Origin: Gaiellasilicea sp963730405
GTDB taxonomy: Bacteria; Actinomycetota; Thermoleophilia; Gaiellales; Gaiellaceae
Reading direction: 5' to 3'
Length of the DNA: 64,000 nucleotides
NCBI GenBank assembly: GCA_963730405.1
Contig: CAVSRW010000001.1
Span: 248,001 to 312,000, forward strand
Shown: in pieces, positions 43,224 to 52,704 of the stretch
How the letters are laid out: each line of letters begins with the position of its first letter
Position numbering within the stretch: position 1 is the first letter of the stretch
Notes under the pieces: generated by a model
The model's database searches: none
The model's input: the letters and a program-made list of their open reading frames with translations, nothing else
What the model was told of the DNA's origin: nothing
Translations under genes and position numbers: made by a program

Positions 43224-46047
43224 ATGTCGTCGTCGATCACCGCAAACCTGCTCGACGTCGTTCTTCGCAACGTCGCCGACGGGATCAGCGCGCAACGCCC
43301 CGACGGATCGCTTGCGTATGCGAACGACGCGGCCGCGCGGCTGCTCGGGCTGGATTCGGGCGAGCAGCTGATCGGCATGCCGGGCACGGAACTGAGCAAG
43401 CGCTTCGTGATGATCGGAGACGATCGGGAGCCGCTGCCTGCCGAGGAGCTCCCGAACCGGCGTGCGCTGGCGTCCGGAAGGCCGGAGGAGGGGATCGTCG
43501 GCTACCGGCTGCTGCCGGACGGTGAGGAGCGCTGGTCGCTCGTGCGCGCGACGCCGATCATGGACGCGAACGGCACCGTCGAGCTCGTGATCAACGTGAT
43601 CCACGACGTCACCGCCGATCGCGCCGCGCGGGAGCGTGCACGTCTCGTCGACGAGACCGGCGCCGTCTTCGCCGCCTCGATCGACATCGAGGCGACCTTC
43701 GACGCCCTCGCGTCGCTGCTGGTGCCGCGCTTCGCCGACTACTGCATCGTCGACATGCAGGAGGAAGGCGGCCTCCGCCAGGTCGTGATCACGCATCGCG
43801 ACCCCGAGCGCGAGCAGCTGCTGCGCGAGCTGCGGCGGCGCTACCCACCCGACGAGAACGACGCCCATCCCGTCTCCGAGGTGCTTCGCACCGGGGTGCC
43901 GTACCTGGTCGAGGATGCGCGCGAGGAGGCGCTCGCGCGGGCCGCGGTGGACGAGGAGCATCTCGAGCTCTACCGCCGGCTCGACGCCACCTCGTACATC
44001 GTCGTCCCGCTGGAGGCTCGGGGGCGCCTGCTCGGGACGATCTCGCTCGGTACGGGCGAGTCGAGGCGACAGTTCGCAGCCGACGACCTCGCTCTCGCGC
44101 GCGAGCTCGCCCGCCGTGCTGCCCTGGCGATCGACAACGCGCTGCTCTTCGGCGCCGCGCAGCAGTCGTACGCGCAGCTGAACACGCTGCTCGTCTCCGC
44201 CCCTGTCGGAATCGGCTTCTGGGACCGCGACCTTCGCTTCGTCCGCGTCAACGACGCTCTCGCCGCGATCAACGGCCTCTCGCCGGAGGAGCACGTCGGC
44301 CGTGAGCTGGGCGAGGTCATCGGCGAGCTCGCGCCCGTGCTGGTGCCGCTCTACGAACGCGTACTCGCGACCGGCGAGCCGGTCGTGCACACCGAGTCGA
44401 CCGACGACGAGGCGCTCCAGATGGGCGAACGGCGCCACTGGCTCTCGAGCTACTACCCCGTGCACACGCCGGAGGGCGAGGTGATCGGCATCGGGGCGGT
44501 GATCATGGAGATCACCGACCGCAAGCGGGCCGACGACCGGCTGCGACTGCTCGCGGAGGCCGGCGAGCTCTTCTCGACCTCGCTCGAGCAGAACGAGATC
44601 GCGTCCCGGATCGCGCACGTCGGGGTGCCGCGGCTGGCGGACACCTGCAACGTCTACCTCCTGCGCGACGGCCTGCTCGCCCGGGTTGCCTGCGTCGCCG
44701 CCGACCCGGAGGCTCAACCCGTGCTCGAGTCGCTGCCCTCGACGTTCGCACTTGCGGAGGACTCGGGACGCATCGCGCACGCCTTCACGGAGGGCGAGCC
44801 GCTGCTGCTGCGCACGATCCCCGAGGAGTACCTGGACGAGCTCGTGCGCTTCGGCGCCTCCCGGCCCGCCTTCGAGCGGATCGGCACCCAGTCGCTGATG
44901 CTCGTGCCGATCGTCGCCCGCGGCCAGACGCTCGGCATCCTCACGCTCGGATCGCGGCGTCCCGACCGGTTCGACGAGCACGATCTCGACCTCGCGCAGG
45001 AGCTCGCCGGCAGGGCCGGCGTGGCGATGGACAACGCGGGTCTCGTCGAGGAGCTGCGGCGCCGCGCCCAGGCGGCTCAGGCGCTCGAGTTCGTCGGCGA
45101 CGGCGTCTTCCTCGTCGGCCGCGAAGGCGACATCCTGCTCTGGAACCCGGCCGCCGCGCGCATCACCGGCCTGCCGGAGGTGCAGGTGGTCGGCTCGCCC
45201 GCGGACGCCGTGCTGGCCGGCTGGCCGCTGGGTCAGGGCGAGCGGCCGCAGACGTTCCCGGTCGACGGGCGAGAGGGCGAGCTCTGGCTCTCGCTGAGTG
45301 CGGCGGAGTTCCCGCACGGCACGGTCTACGCGTTCCGCGACCTCACCGACGAGCGAGCGGTCGAGCAGCTGAAGAGCGACTTCGTCTCGACCGTCTCGCA
45401 CGAGCTGCGGACGCCGCTCGCCGCCATCTACGGCGCCGCGATGACGCTGCAGCGCGGCGACGTCGAGCTGAACGAGGCGCAGGAGGCGGGGATGCTCGGC
45501 GTGATCGCCGGGGAGTCGGAGCGGCTCGCGCGCATCGTCAACGACATCCTGCTCGCGAGCCGGCTCGACTCCGGCGCTGCGACCGTGGAGATCGGCAGCA
45601 CCGACGCGACCGCGCTCGCTCGCGGCGTGCTCGCCGCCGCCGAGGCCCACCTGCCGTCCGACGTCGAGCTCGCGCTCGTCGCGCCGGAGCCGGGGCCGCA
45701 GGTCGCCGCCGACCCGGACGGGCTGCGCCAGGTGCTCGTGAACCTCGTCGAGAACGCAGTCAAGTACTCGCCGAACGGCGGTCGCGTCGAGCTCGAGCTG
45801 ACGCCGGAGAACGGACGCGTGCGGTTCGCCGTGACGCGACTGCGGGCTCGGGATCCCTGCGTCCGAGCACGAGCGGATCTTCGAGAAGTTCTTCCGGCTC
45901 GACCCGAACCTCTCCCGAGGCGTCGGCGGCACCGGGCTCGGGCTGTACATCTCGCGCGAGATCGTGCGCCGGATGGGCGGGCGGATCAGGGTCGAGTCGG
46001 AGCCGGGCCGCGGCTCGACGTTCTCGTTCGAGCTCCCGCTGGCCTGA
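43224..46047 (+). CDS. Multi-sensor histidine kinase (PAS-GAF-PAS-GAF-PAS-HisKA-HATPase), one frameshift near the C-terminus
   Basis: Restored length is about 940 aa with no membrane segment. In order: PAS (~8-120), GAF (~140-300), PAS (~305-430), GAF (~445-600), PAS (~605-695), HisKA with FVSTVSHELRTPLAAIYG (phospho-His ~726) and HATPase_c with LVNLVENAVKYSPNGG. The frame breaks near 45834 (one extra A after RFAV); the next frame gives GLGIPASEHERIFEKFFRLD and GGTGLGLYISREIV to TGA 46047. Signal is unknown. No response regulator is adjacent, so it is an orphan, flanked on both sides by the hairpin repeat. Confidence 0.88.
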
Positions 46048-46065
46048 GAACGAAGAGACGACAGA

Positions 46066-46140
46066 AAGGGCCGCGAAGCGGCCCCTTCAGGGATGTGCGC
46101 GACGTGGGATCCGCTCTCGCGGATCCCACGTCATGCGACG
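46066..46140 (-). repeat. Inverted copy of the hairpin repeat downstream of the kinase
   Basis: Read on the minus strand this matches the 42884-43188 units from GCATGCGACG-type end to the AGGGGTC hairpin. Its main hairpin has a perfect 14-bp stem, GACGTGGGATCCGC (46101-46114) with GCGGATCCCACGTC (46119-46132), loop TCTC. A second hairpin, GGGCCGC-GAA-GCGGCCC, at about 46068-46084 could end kinase transcription. Confidence 0.82.
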
Positions 46141-46141
46141 G

Positions 46142-46363
46142 CTAATACCGCGGACCGTCCTCGACGTACGTGGTCCGGCGGCGCTCACCGCTGAAGCCGC
46201 CCCACGACGACCAGAAGATCATCGAGAGGACGAGCCCGAGGGCGCCGACGACCATCAGGATCACGCCGATCGTCTGCAACTCGAGGCCCTGCACCGTGGC
46301 GTTGACCGCCCAGGTGAGGATGGCGCCGACTGCGATCAAGAAAATGCTCACTCCAAGACCCAT
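46142..46363 (-). CDS. DUF6458-like small membrane protein
   Basis: A 73-aa protein with two membrane segments (VSIFLIAVGAILTWAV and TIGVILMVVGALGLVLSMIFW) and a basic tail RRRTTYVEDGPRY. The pattern fits the small actinobacterial DUF6458 family of unknown role. ATG 46363 has AGGAGG at good spacing. It is divergent from the cytochrome oxidase operon. Confidence 0.75.
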   Translation of the reverse strand: MGLGVSIFLIAVGAILTWAVNATVQGLELQTIGVILMVVGALGLVLSMIFWSSWGGFSGERRRTTYVEDGPRY

Positions 46364-46476
46364 CTTGAGCCTCCTGTTAGCGGGGGTTCCGTGTCTTCAC
46401 GAGCCCGGGGATGTCCGGGTCAGGGAGGAAACGTTCGAGGCACCGGATCGGGTACGGGTTATGTAGGCTCGCCGCG

Positions 46477-47478
46477 GTGCGCAGGGGCTCGATTGTTCGC
46501 ATCACGATCTACGGTGTCCTCGCGGGAATCCTCGCGTCACTGGTCGCCGTCCTCGTGCCGTGGTTGCCCACCTCGGCGTCCGAGGAGATGGATCGGATCG
46601 AGTTCACGTTCTGGTTCACGACCGTCATCTGCATCGGGGTGTTCGCCGTCGTGGCGGCCGCGATCGTCTACTCGGTGCTCAAGTTCCGGGTCCAGCCCGA
46701 GGACGACTCGGACGGCCCTCCGATCCACGGCCACACCGGCCTCGAGATCGTCTGGACGACGATTCCGGCGGTGCTCGTGACCGCGATCTCGATCGTCAGC
46801 GCCGTCGTGCTCGCGAAGAACGACAATGCCGGCCCGAACCCGATCCGGATCGCGGTGACGGCGCAGCAGTTCGCGTGGAGGTTCGAGTACCCGGGCGACG
46901 CGAAGGTCACCTCGGGCGAGCTCGTCCTGCCGGTCGACAGGGCCGTGAAGCTGACGCTCCGCTCGCTCGACGTGATCCACTCGTTCTGGGTTCCCGAGTT
47001 CGGCCAGAAGTCGGACGCCGTCCCCGGCATCGAGACGACCCTCGTGATCACCCCGAACCGCAAGGGCGAGTACTCGATCGTCTGCACCGAGCTCTGTGGG
47101 CTCGGTCACGCAACGATGCGCGCGCCCGTGCGCGTCGTCGACCAGGCCGAGTACGAGGAGTTCCTGGCCGGCTCGCGCGGCGCAGGCGGCGGGGGCGGTG
47201 AAGAGGACTCCGGGGAGGCCGTCTTCACGACCGCCGGCTGCGGCGGCTGCCACGCGTTCGAGCCTGCGGGCACCGACGCCCAGGTGGGTCCGAGCCTCGA
47301 CGCGATCGACCCGCAGAGCGCGCCCCTCGAGGAGTACGTCCGCGAGGCGATCGTCGATCCGAATGCGGTTGTCGCGAGCGGGTATCAGCCGAGCGTGATG
47401 CCCGAGACCTACGAGAGCTCGCTCAGCGACGAGCAGCTCGACGCACTCGTGCAGTATCTGGTGGAGGGCCAACAGTGA
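46477..47478 (+). CDS. ctaC: Cytochrome c oxidase subunit II with fused cytochrome c domain (caa3 type)
   Basis: A 333-aa subunit that receives electrons from cytochrome c. Two N-terminal membrane segments, then the CuA cupredoxin domain: VIHSFWVPEFGQKSD and the CuA loop CTELCGLGHATM (two Cys, Glu, His, Met). A C-terminal cytochrome c domain carries the heme motif AGCGGCHAFEP and axial Met in PSVMPETYES. No lipobox or clear signal is seen. Start GTG 46477; TATGTA lies 11 nt upstream. Confidence 0.95.
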   Translation: MRRGSIVRITIYGVLAGILASLVAVLVPWLPTSASEEMDRIEFTFWFTTVICIGVFAVVAAAIVYSVLKFRVQPEDDSDGPPIHGHTGLEIVWTTIPAVLVTAISIVSAVVLAKNDNAGPNPIRIAVTAQQFAWRFEYPGDAKVTSGELVLPVDRAVKLTLRSLDVIHSFWVPEFGQKSDAVPGIETTLVITPNRKGEYSIVCTELCGLGHATMRAPVRVVDQAEYEEFLAGSRGAGGGGGEEDSGEAVFTTAGCGGCHAFEPAGTDAQVGPSLDAIDPQSAPLEEYVREAIVDPNAVVASGYQPSVMPETYESSLSDEQLDALVQYLVEGQQ

Positions 47479-49430
47479 CCGCCGTCGAGACGCACCACGA
47501 AACGCACCACGCGCCGGCGCCGCCGCGTCGCGGCGTCGATCACCTGAAGAAGCCGGGGTTCATCCGGGCGGCCTGGATGACGCCGCTCTTCTGGGCGATC
47601 GGCGCGGGGATCGTCGTCTTCTTCCGCTGGCTCGGCGGCTACGAGCCGACCTGGGACTGGATGGTGATCACGGTCGTCGGCTTCCTGACGACGGCGCCGA
47701 TCGGGTTCCTCGCCGGCATCGGCTCGTTCGACTACTGGCTCTACTACATCTCGGGGCGCCCGACCCGCGAGGAGGACCACTCCGGCCACGGCGCGTACAG
47801 CTGGCGCGACTACTTCAAGGTCAACACCGACCACAAGGTGATCGGCGTCCAGTACCTCGTGACGACGTTCTTCTTCTTCGTCGTCGGCGGCCTCTTCGCG
47901 ATGATCTTCCGGGCCGAGCTCGCGAACCCGGACATGCAGTTCGTCGACACGCAGACGTTCAACGGGCTCGTGTCCGAGCACGCGGCGCTGATGATCTTCC
48001 TCTTCATCATCCCCGCGTTCGCCGGGCTCGCGAACTTCGCCGTCCCGCTCATGCTCGGCGCGCCCGACATGGCCTTCCCGCGCCTCAATGCCCTTTCCTA
48101 CTGGCTGCTGCCGATCGCGGGGATCATGTTCCTCGCTGCGTTCCTGGCGCCGGGCGGGGCATTCGGCGCCGGCTGGACCGGGTACCCGCCGCTCGCGGTC
48201 GAGGGCACCGAGGGCAACATCTTCTTCCAGATGGGCGTCCAGTGGGCCGGCGCCTCCTCGATCATGACCGCGCTCAACTTCCTGGTCACGATCATCACGA
48301 TGCGGGCGCCGGGAATGACCTTCTGGCGAATGCCGCTCCTCGTCTGGGCGAACTTCACGACCTCACTGCTCGTCGTGATCGCGACGCCGTTCATCGCCGG
48401 CTCGCAGTTCTTCGCCCTCTTCGACCGGGTGATGCACACGAACTTCTTCAACGTGTCCGAGGGCGGCTACGTGCTCGGGTACCAGCACATCTTCTGGTTC
48501 TACTCGCACCCGGCCGTCTACATCATGATGCTGCCCGGGTTCGGGATCATCTCCGAGGTCCTGGCGGTGATGAGCCGCAAGCCCGTGTTCGGCTACAGGC
48601 TGATGGCGCTCTCGCTGATGGCGATCCTCGTGCTCGGCTTCTCGGTGTGGGCGCACCACATGTTCGTGGCGGGGATGGCGCCGTGGCTGCGCGTGCCGAT
48701 GATGGTCACGTCGATGATCATCGCGGTGCCGACGGGGATCAAGGTCTTCTCCTGGCTGGCCACGATGTGGGAGGGGAAGCTCCATTTCCGCACGCCCATG
48801 TTGTTCGCGCTCGGCTTCCTCTCGATGTTCGTGCTCGGCGGCCTCTCGGGCATCTTCCTCGCGTCGGTGCCGATCGACATCGCCGCCTCGGACACGTACT
48901 TCATCGTCGCGCACATCCACTACGTGCTCTTCGGCGGCTCCGTCTTCACGATCTTCGCCGGCGTCTACTACTGGTTCCCGAAGATGACGGGCCGGATGTA
49001 CGACGAGCGGCTCGGCAAGCTCCACTTCTGGCTCACCTTCATCGGCTTCAACGGCACGTTCTTCCCGATGCACTGGGTCGGCCTGCAGGGGATGCCGCGC
49101 CGCGTCGCCGACTACGCGGAGCAGTTCGGCGACTGGAACATGGTCATCTCGATCTTCTCGTTCCTGCTCGGAGCGTCGACGATCGTCTTCTTCTACAACA
49201 TGATCGCCAGCTGGGCCCGAGGCCCGATCGCGCCGTCGAACCCGTGGCGTGCGCTGACGCTCGAGTGGCAGGTGAGCTCGCCGCCGCCCGTGTTCAACTT
49301 CGACGAGATCCCGCAGGTGGTCGGCAGTCCGTACGAGTACGGCGTCCCCGGCGCGCGCCACGCCGTGCTGAACGGCGGCGCGCACGTGACGGCACCGGAA
49401 CGCGCCCACGAGGAGGAGGTCGTGCGGTGA
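47475..49430 (+). CDS. ctaD: Cytochrome c oxidase subunit I, A2-type heme-copper oxidase
   Basis: The catalytic subunit (651 aa) that reduces O2 to water and pumps protons. Heme and copper ligands are visible: SEHAALMIFLFIIP (heme a His), FYSHPAVYIMMLPGFG (CuB His and cross-linked Tyr region differs, with YS-H-P), and HIHYVLFGGSVF near residue 478 (heme ligands). The YSHPAV motif replaces the helix-VI Glu of A1 enzymes, defining subtype A2. An extra ~110-aa N-terminal part with two membrane segments precedes the core. GTG start overlaps ctaC by 4 bp. Confidence 0.95.
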   Translation: MTAVETHHETHHAPAPPRRGVDHLKKPGFIRAAWMTPLFWAIGAGIVVFFRWLGGYEPTWDWMVITVVGFLTTAPIGFLAGIGSFDYWLYYISGRPTREEDHSGHGAYSWRDYFKVNTDHKVIGVQYLVTTFFFFVVGGLFAMIFRAELANPDMQFVDTQTFNGLVSEHAALMIFLFIIPAFAGLANFAVPLMLGAPDMAFPRLNALSYWLLPIAGIMFLAAFLAPGGAFGAGWTGYPPLAVEGTEGNIFFQMGVQWAGASSIMTALNFLVTIITMRAPGMTFWRMPLLVWANFTTSLLVVIATPFIAGSQFFALFDRVMHTNFFNVSEGGYVLGYQHIFWFYSHPAVYIMMLPGFGIISEVLAVMSRKPVFGYRLMALSLMAILVLGFSVWAHHMFVAGMAPWLRVPMMVTSMIIAVPTGIKVFSWLATMWEGKLHFRTPMLFALGFLSMFVLGGLSGIFLASVPIDIAASDTYFIVAHIHYVLFGGSVFTIFAGVYYWFPKMTGRMYDERLGKLHFWLTFIGFNGTFFPMHWVGLQGMPRRVADYAEQFGDWNMVISIFSFLLGASTIVFFYNMIASWARGPIAPSNPWRALTLEWQVSSPPPVFNFDEIPQVVGSPYEYGVPGARHAVLNGGAHVTAPERAHEEEVVR

Positions 49431-50275
49431 GCGACGGCAGCCGCAAGATCCTCGTCGTCGCGAACGAGACGCTGCTGGGCGAGGAGCTGCAGGAGGCCGT
49501 GCGTGCCAAGGTGGCCGGCTCGGACACGATCGTGGTCGTGATCGCGCCCGTGAATGCGCCGCGCGAGGGATACGTCGTCTACGACAACACGCGGCGCGCA
49601 GCCGCCGGCCGGCGGCTCGACCGGACACTGGAGCAGTTCCGCGAGGCGGGAGTCGCCGCCACCGGGCACGTCGTCGACAACGAGCCGCTCGACGCGGTGA
49701 AGGATGCGATCGCGATCGAGGAGCCGGACGAGCTGATCGTCTCGACGCACCCGGAGGCCAAGTCGGGCTGGCGGCGCCGCAACCTCCTCGACGAGATCCG
49801 CAAGGCCGCAGGCGCGATCCCCGTCGCGCACGTCACCTCCGACGTCGCGGCGCGCGAAGGGACCCAGAACGTGCTCGTCGTCGCCAACGAGACGGTGCTC
49901 GGACGGGAGCTGCTGGAGCGGATCCGCGAGAAGGCCCGTGCCGGCGGCGGGAGGACGAGCTTCCTGATCGTGTCGCCGCAGAGCGACCCCGACCAGGGCG
50001 CGCATCCCGAGGCCGAGCGGCGCCTGCGCACGATGCTGACCCAGCTGCGCTCGGAGGGGATCGAGGCGCACGGCCAGATCGCCCATCCGGATCCGTACAC
50101 GGCCGCGATGCACGCGGTCCGGGACGAGCGTGTCGACGCGATTCTCGTCTCGACGTTCCCCGAGGAGCGCGGCTCGTCGTGGCTGCGCCGCGACCTCGTC
50201 GGCCGGCTGACGAGCGACGCGAAGGTCCCGGTCGAGCACGTCGTCGTCGACGTCGCCACGGAGGTGCACGCATGA
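49427..50275 (+). CDS. Tandem USP-like domain protein in the oxidase operon
   Basis: A 282-aa soluble protein of two homologous ~135-aa halves. Each starts with a strand and a VVANET-x-LG-x-EL motif (residues ~8 and ~145), has a DP-type acidic turn before a DA helix, and ends with ELIVSTHPE / AILVSTFPE and a HVVVDV strand: a Rossmann-like, universal-stress-protein-type fold. No enzyme motif is evident. It overlaps ctaD and ctaE by 4 bp, so synthesis is tied to the oxidase. Function is unknown. Confidence 0.75.
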   Translation: MSDGSRKILVVANETLLGEELQEAVRAKVAGSDTIVVVIAPVNAPREGYVVYDNTRRAAAGRRLDRTLEQFREAGVAATGHVVDNEPLDAVKDAIAIEEPDELIVSTHPEAKSGWRRRNLLDEIRKAAGAIPVAHVTSDVAAREGTQNVLVVANETVLGRELLERIREKARAGGGRTSFLIVSPQSDPDQGAHPEAERRLRTMLTQLRSEGIEAHGQIAHPDPYTAAMHAVRDERVDAILVSTFPEERGSSWLRRDLVGRLTSDAKVPVEHVVVDVATEVHA

Positions 50276-50880
50276 GCGCGCACGCCGAGCCCGCTGCTCA
50301 CCAGCACGGGCCGCCGATCGCGAACCAGAGCTCGCGCGTCAGCTCGACCGTGCTCGGGATGTTCCTCTTCATCGCGTCGGAGGCGATGCTGTTCGGCGCC
50401 TTCTTCACGGCCTACTTCTTCGTGCGCGTCGTCAACCCCGACGCCCAGCCGTGGCCGCTGCCGCCGTTCCACCTGCCGGTCTTCGTCGCCGGCGTGAACA
50501 CGGCGGTGCTGCTGACGTCGAGCTTCACGATGCACTGGGCGCTGCAGTCGATCAAGCGCGGCAACCGGAGTGGGATGAAGGCCGGGCTCGTGCTGACGCT
50601 GCTGATGGGGCTCGCGTTCCTGCTCACGCAGATGCTCGAGTACGCGCGGATCGGCTTCAACCCCTCCGACGGGGCGTTCGGGACGATCTTCTTCGGCCTC
50701 ACCGGCCTCCACGGCGCCCATGTCTTCGTCGGGCTCACCCTGCTGACGGTCGCGACCGTGCGGGCGTTCCGGGGCCACTTCAGCCCCGAGCACCACCACG
50801 GCGTCGAGATCCCCGGAATCTACTGGCACTTCGTCGACGTAATGTGGATCGTGGTGTACGCGACGATCTACCTTCTCTGA
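50272..50880 (+). CDS. ctaE: Cytochrome c oxidase subunit III
   Basis: A 202-aa membrane protein with five segments, the short form lacking the first two of mitochondrial subunit III. It shows GMFLFIASEAMLFGAFFTAYF, GLTGLHGAHVFVGL and the end GIYWHFVDVMWIVVYATIYLL cut to WHFVDVMWIVVY, all typical. It stabilises subunit I. ATG 50272 overlaps the USP-like gene. Confidence 0.95.
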   Translation: MSAHAEPAAHQHGPPIANQSSRVSSTVLGMFLFIASEAMLFGAFFTAYFFVRVVNPDAQPWPLPPFHLPVFVAGVNTAVLLTSSFTMHWALQSIKRGNRSGMKAGLVLTLLMGLAFLLTQMLEYARIGFNPSDGAFGTIFFGLTGLHGAHVFVGLTLLTVATVRAFRGHFSPEHHHGVEIPGIYWHFVDVMWIVVYATIYLL

Positions 50881-50884
50881 CGCG

Positions 50885-51535
50885 ATGGCACGCAACCCCT
50901 TCCGCAGCGAGGCAGAGGCGTATCGCTTCCTGCTGCTGACGGTCGGGTACTTCGCCCTGATCGTCGTGGCGGCCTCGCTCGCGACCTGGCTCGGCGTCGT
51001 CGTCTTCGTCGCGCTCACCGCGGCCGCGCTGATCCTCTGGCTCCGCTCGCGCTCCAACGAGCCGGTGCTGAGGCCGGCGGTGCCGACGCGCGTGGGCGCC
51101 GAGGACGAGCGGCGGATCCTCGTGATCGCGAACGAGACCGTCGGCGGGTCCGAGCTGATGCAGATCCTCCGCAGCAAGTCCGAGGGAGTCCGCGAGCAGA
51201 TCCTCGTCGTCTGCCCGGCGCTGAACTCGCAGGTACGCACATGGGCGTCCGACGAGGACGGCGCCCGCGCCGAGGCGCAGCGGCGGCTCGACGCAAGCCT
51301 GGCACGGCTGCGGCAGGACGGCGTCCAGGCGAGCGGCGAGGTCGGGGACGGTGACCCGGTACAGGCGATCGAGGACGCCCTGCGGACGTTCGGCGCGGAC
51401 GAGATCGTGATCTCGACGCACCCCGAGGGCCGGTCGCACTGGCTCGAGCGGAACGTCGTCGGCCACGCGCGCGAGCGCTTCGACGTGCCGATCACGCACG
51501 TCGTGGTCGACCTCGAGGCGAGCCTAGACCGATAG
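50885..51535 (+). CDS. Membrane-anchored USP-like protein of the oxidase operon
   Basis: A 216-aa protein: two N-terminal membrane segments (LLLTVGYFALIVVAASLATWLG and VVVFVALTAAALILWL, the latter cut), the place where a small subunit IV would be expected, then a third copy of the USP-like domain with ILVIANETVGGSEL, DGDPVQAIEDA and EIVISTHPEGRSHWLERNVV. It lies 4 bp after ctaE. It links the soluble tandem protein's fold to the membrane; a regulatory or assembly role is inferred from position only. Confidence 0.75.
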   Translation: MARNPFRSEAEAYRFLLLTVGYFALIVVAASLATWLGVVVFVALTAAALILWLRSRSNEPVLRPAVPTRVGAEDERRILVIANETVGGSELMQILRSKSEGVREQILVVCPALNSQVRTWASDEDGARAEAQRRLDASLARLRQDGVQASGEVGDGDPVQAIEDALRTFGADEIVISTHPEGRSHWLERNVVGHARERFDVPITHVVVDLEASLDR

Positions 51536-51567
51536 GTCTGCGCAGACAGGTCCGCGGCGGACGGAGA

Positions 51568-52275
51568 TCAGCCGCCGGTGCTGGCGACGACGTAGTCGGC
51601 GACGGCCTCGATCTGGTCGGCCGAGTACGAGTCACCGAAAGCGGGCATCGCGCCGCGGCCGTTCGTGACGCGGTCGATCACGAGCTCCTTGTCGGGCTTC
51701 GACTCGTCGAGGTCGGGGCCGACGGTCCCGCTCGTGCCGGCGGCCTCGAGCGCATGACAGCCGCCGCAGCCCGCCTCGGCGAAGATCGCCTCGCCGTCCG
51801 CCGCCCCGGCTTCACCCTCCTCGCCTTCCTCCCCGGTCGTCGTGCCGCCGCCGGTCGTCGTGCCGCCGCCCGCCTCGGCGCCGCCGCGCGGCGGCAGGCC
51901 CGCGACCGACGCGACGTACGAGGCGACGGCGTCTGCGTCCTCCCCTTCGACGAGGTCGGCGGGCATCCCGGGCGAGCCGGTGTTCGGCGACTCGATCGGA
52001 TAGTCGATCTGGCCTCGCACGACCGAGCGGATCGTTCCCTCGCCCAGGCCGTCCGCCCGGGCCTGCCTGAAGGCGTCGTCGAGGTTCGGCCCGATCACGC
52101 CCTTCGAGCCCGCGTCGGCCAGGACGTGGCACGAGCCGCACTGGCCCTCGCCGAGGAAGAGCTCCTTGCCGCGGGACGCGTCGCCTGCTTCGGGAAGGCC
52201 GCTGGAGCCGCAGCCCGTCGCGGCCAGAGCCGCGACGAGGACCGCGCAGGCGCCGACGAGCCCGCGCAGCCTCAC
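51568..52275 (-). CDS. Di-heme cytochrome c lipoprotein
   Basis: A 235-aa exported electron carrier. A lipobox-like end of signal (ALAATGCGSSG) suggests lipid anchoring at Cys ~22. Two cytochrome c domains have GQCGSCHVLAD (~47) and AGCGGCHALEA (~172), with axial Met candidates in SPGMPADL and GAMPAFG; a Gly/Thr/Glu-rich linker joins them. The second domain resembles the cytochrome fused to CtaC. It is convergent with the oxidase operon and probably feeds it electrons. GTG start 52275 abuts the STAS gene. Confidence 0.88.
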   Translation of the reverse strand: MRLRGLVGACAVLVAALAATGCGSSGLPEAGDASRGKELFLGEGQCGSCHVLADAGSKGVIGPNLDDAFRQARADGLGEGTIRSVVRGQIDYPIESPNTGSPGMPADLVEGEDADAVASYVASVAGLPPRGGAEAGGGTTTGGGTTTGEEGEEGEAGAADGEAIFAEAGCGGCHALEAAGTSGTVGPDLDESKPDKELVIDRVTNGRGAMPAFGDSYSADQIEAVADYVVASTGG

Positions 52276-52641
52276 CTAGCTGGTGGACCCCGTTGCCGCG
52301 GACCCGGCGCCGACGGCCGCGTCGCGCGTCGGATGGATCGTGAAGACGCGGTCGAGACCGGTGATCTCGAAGATCTTCGTGATGTTGCGATCGCTGCAGA
52401 CGAGCGACAGCTGGCCCTCGTTCGTGCGGAGGCGCTTCACGCCTCCCACGAGGACGCCGAGCGTGGTCGAGTCGATGAACGTCGTGTCGCTCAGGTCGAC
52501 GACCACATCGCGGCCGCCCTGGTCGATCACCTCGAGCAGCTGCTGCTTGAACTCCGGCGCGGTGTACAGGTCGACCTCTCCCGCCAGGGAGATCACGTAC
52601 TGGTCCTCGCTGAGCTTCTCGGTCTTGACGTCGAAATTCAT
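52276..52641 (-). CDS. STAS-domain anti-sigma factor antagonist
   Basis: A 121-aa SpoIIAA/RsbV-like protein: ISLAGEVDLYTAPEFKQQL and VVVDLSDTTFIDSTTLGVL, where the Ser of IDS is the usual phosphorylation site, then a short Gly/Ala/Ser tail. It binds an anti-sigma kinase and frees a sigma factor; partner genes are not in the window. ATG 52641 has GGGGAGC upstream. The stop directly abuts the cytochrome start. Confidence 0.88.
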   Translation of the reverse strand: MNFDVKTEKLSEDQYVISLAGEVDLYTAPEFKQQLLEVIDQGGRDVVVDLSDTTFIDSTTLGVLVGGVKRLRTNEGQLSLVCSDRNITKIFEITGLDRVFTIHPTRDAAVGAGSAATGSTS

Positions 52642-52704
52642 GTGTTCGCAGCTCCCCGGTCTCGCCGACAGAATGTGTGCGGTTGTTCCCGGTCGCGGGT
52701 GAGT

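Noticed and set aside
43068..45950. Minus-strand open frame of 960 codons opposite the sensor kinase
   Set aside because: Antisense shadow in GC-rich DNA; the plus strand holds clear PAS, GAF and HisKA motifs.
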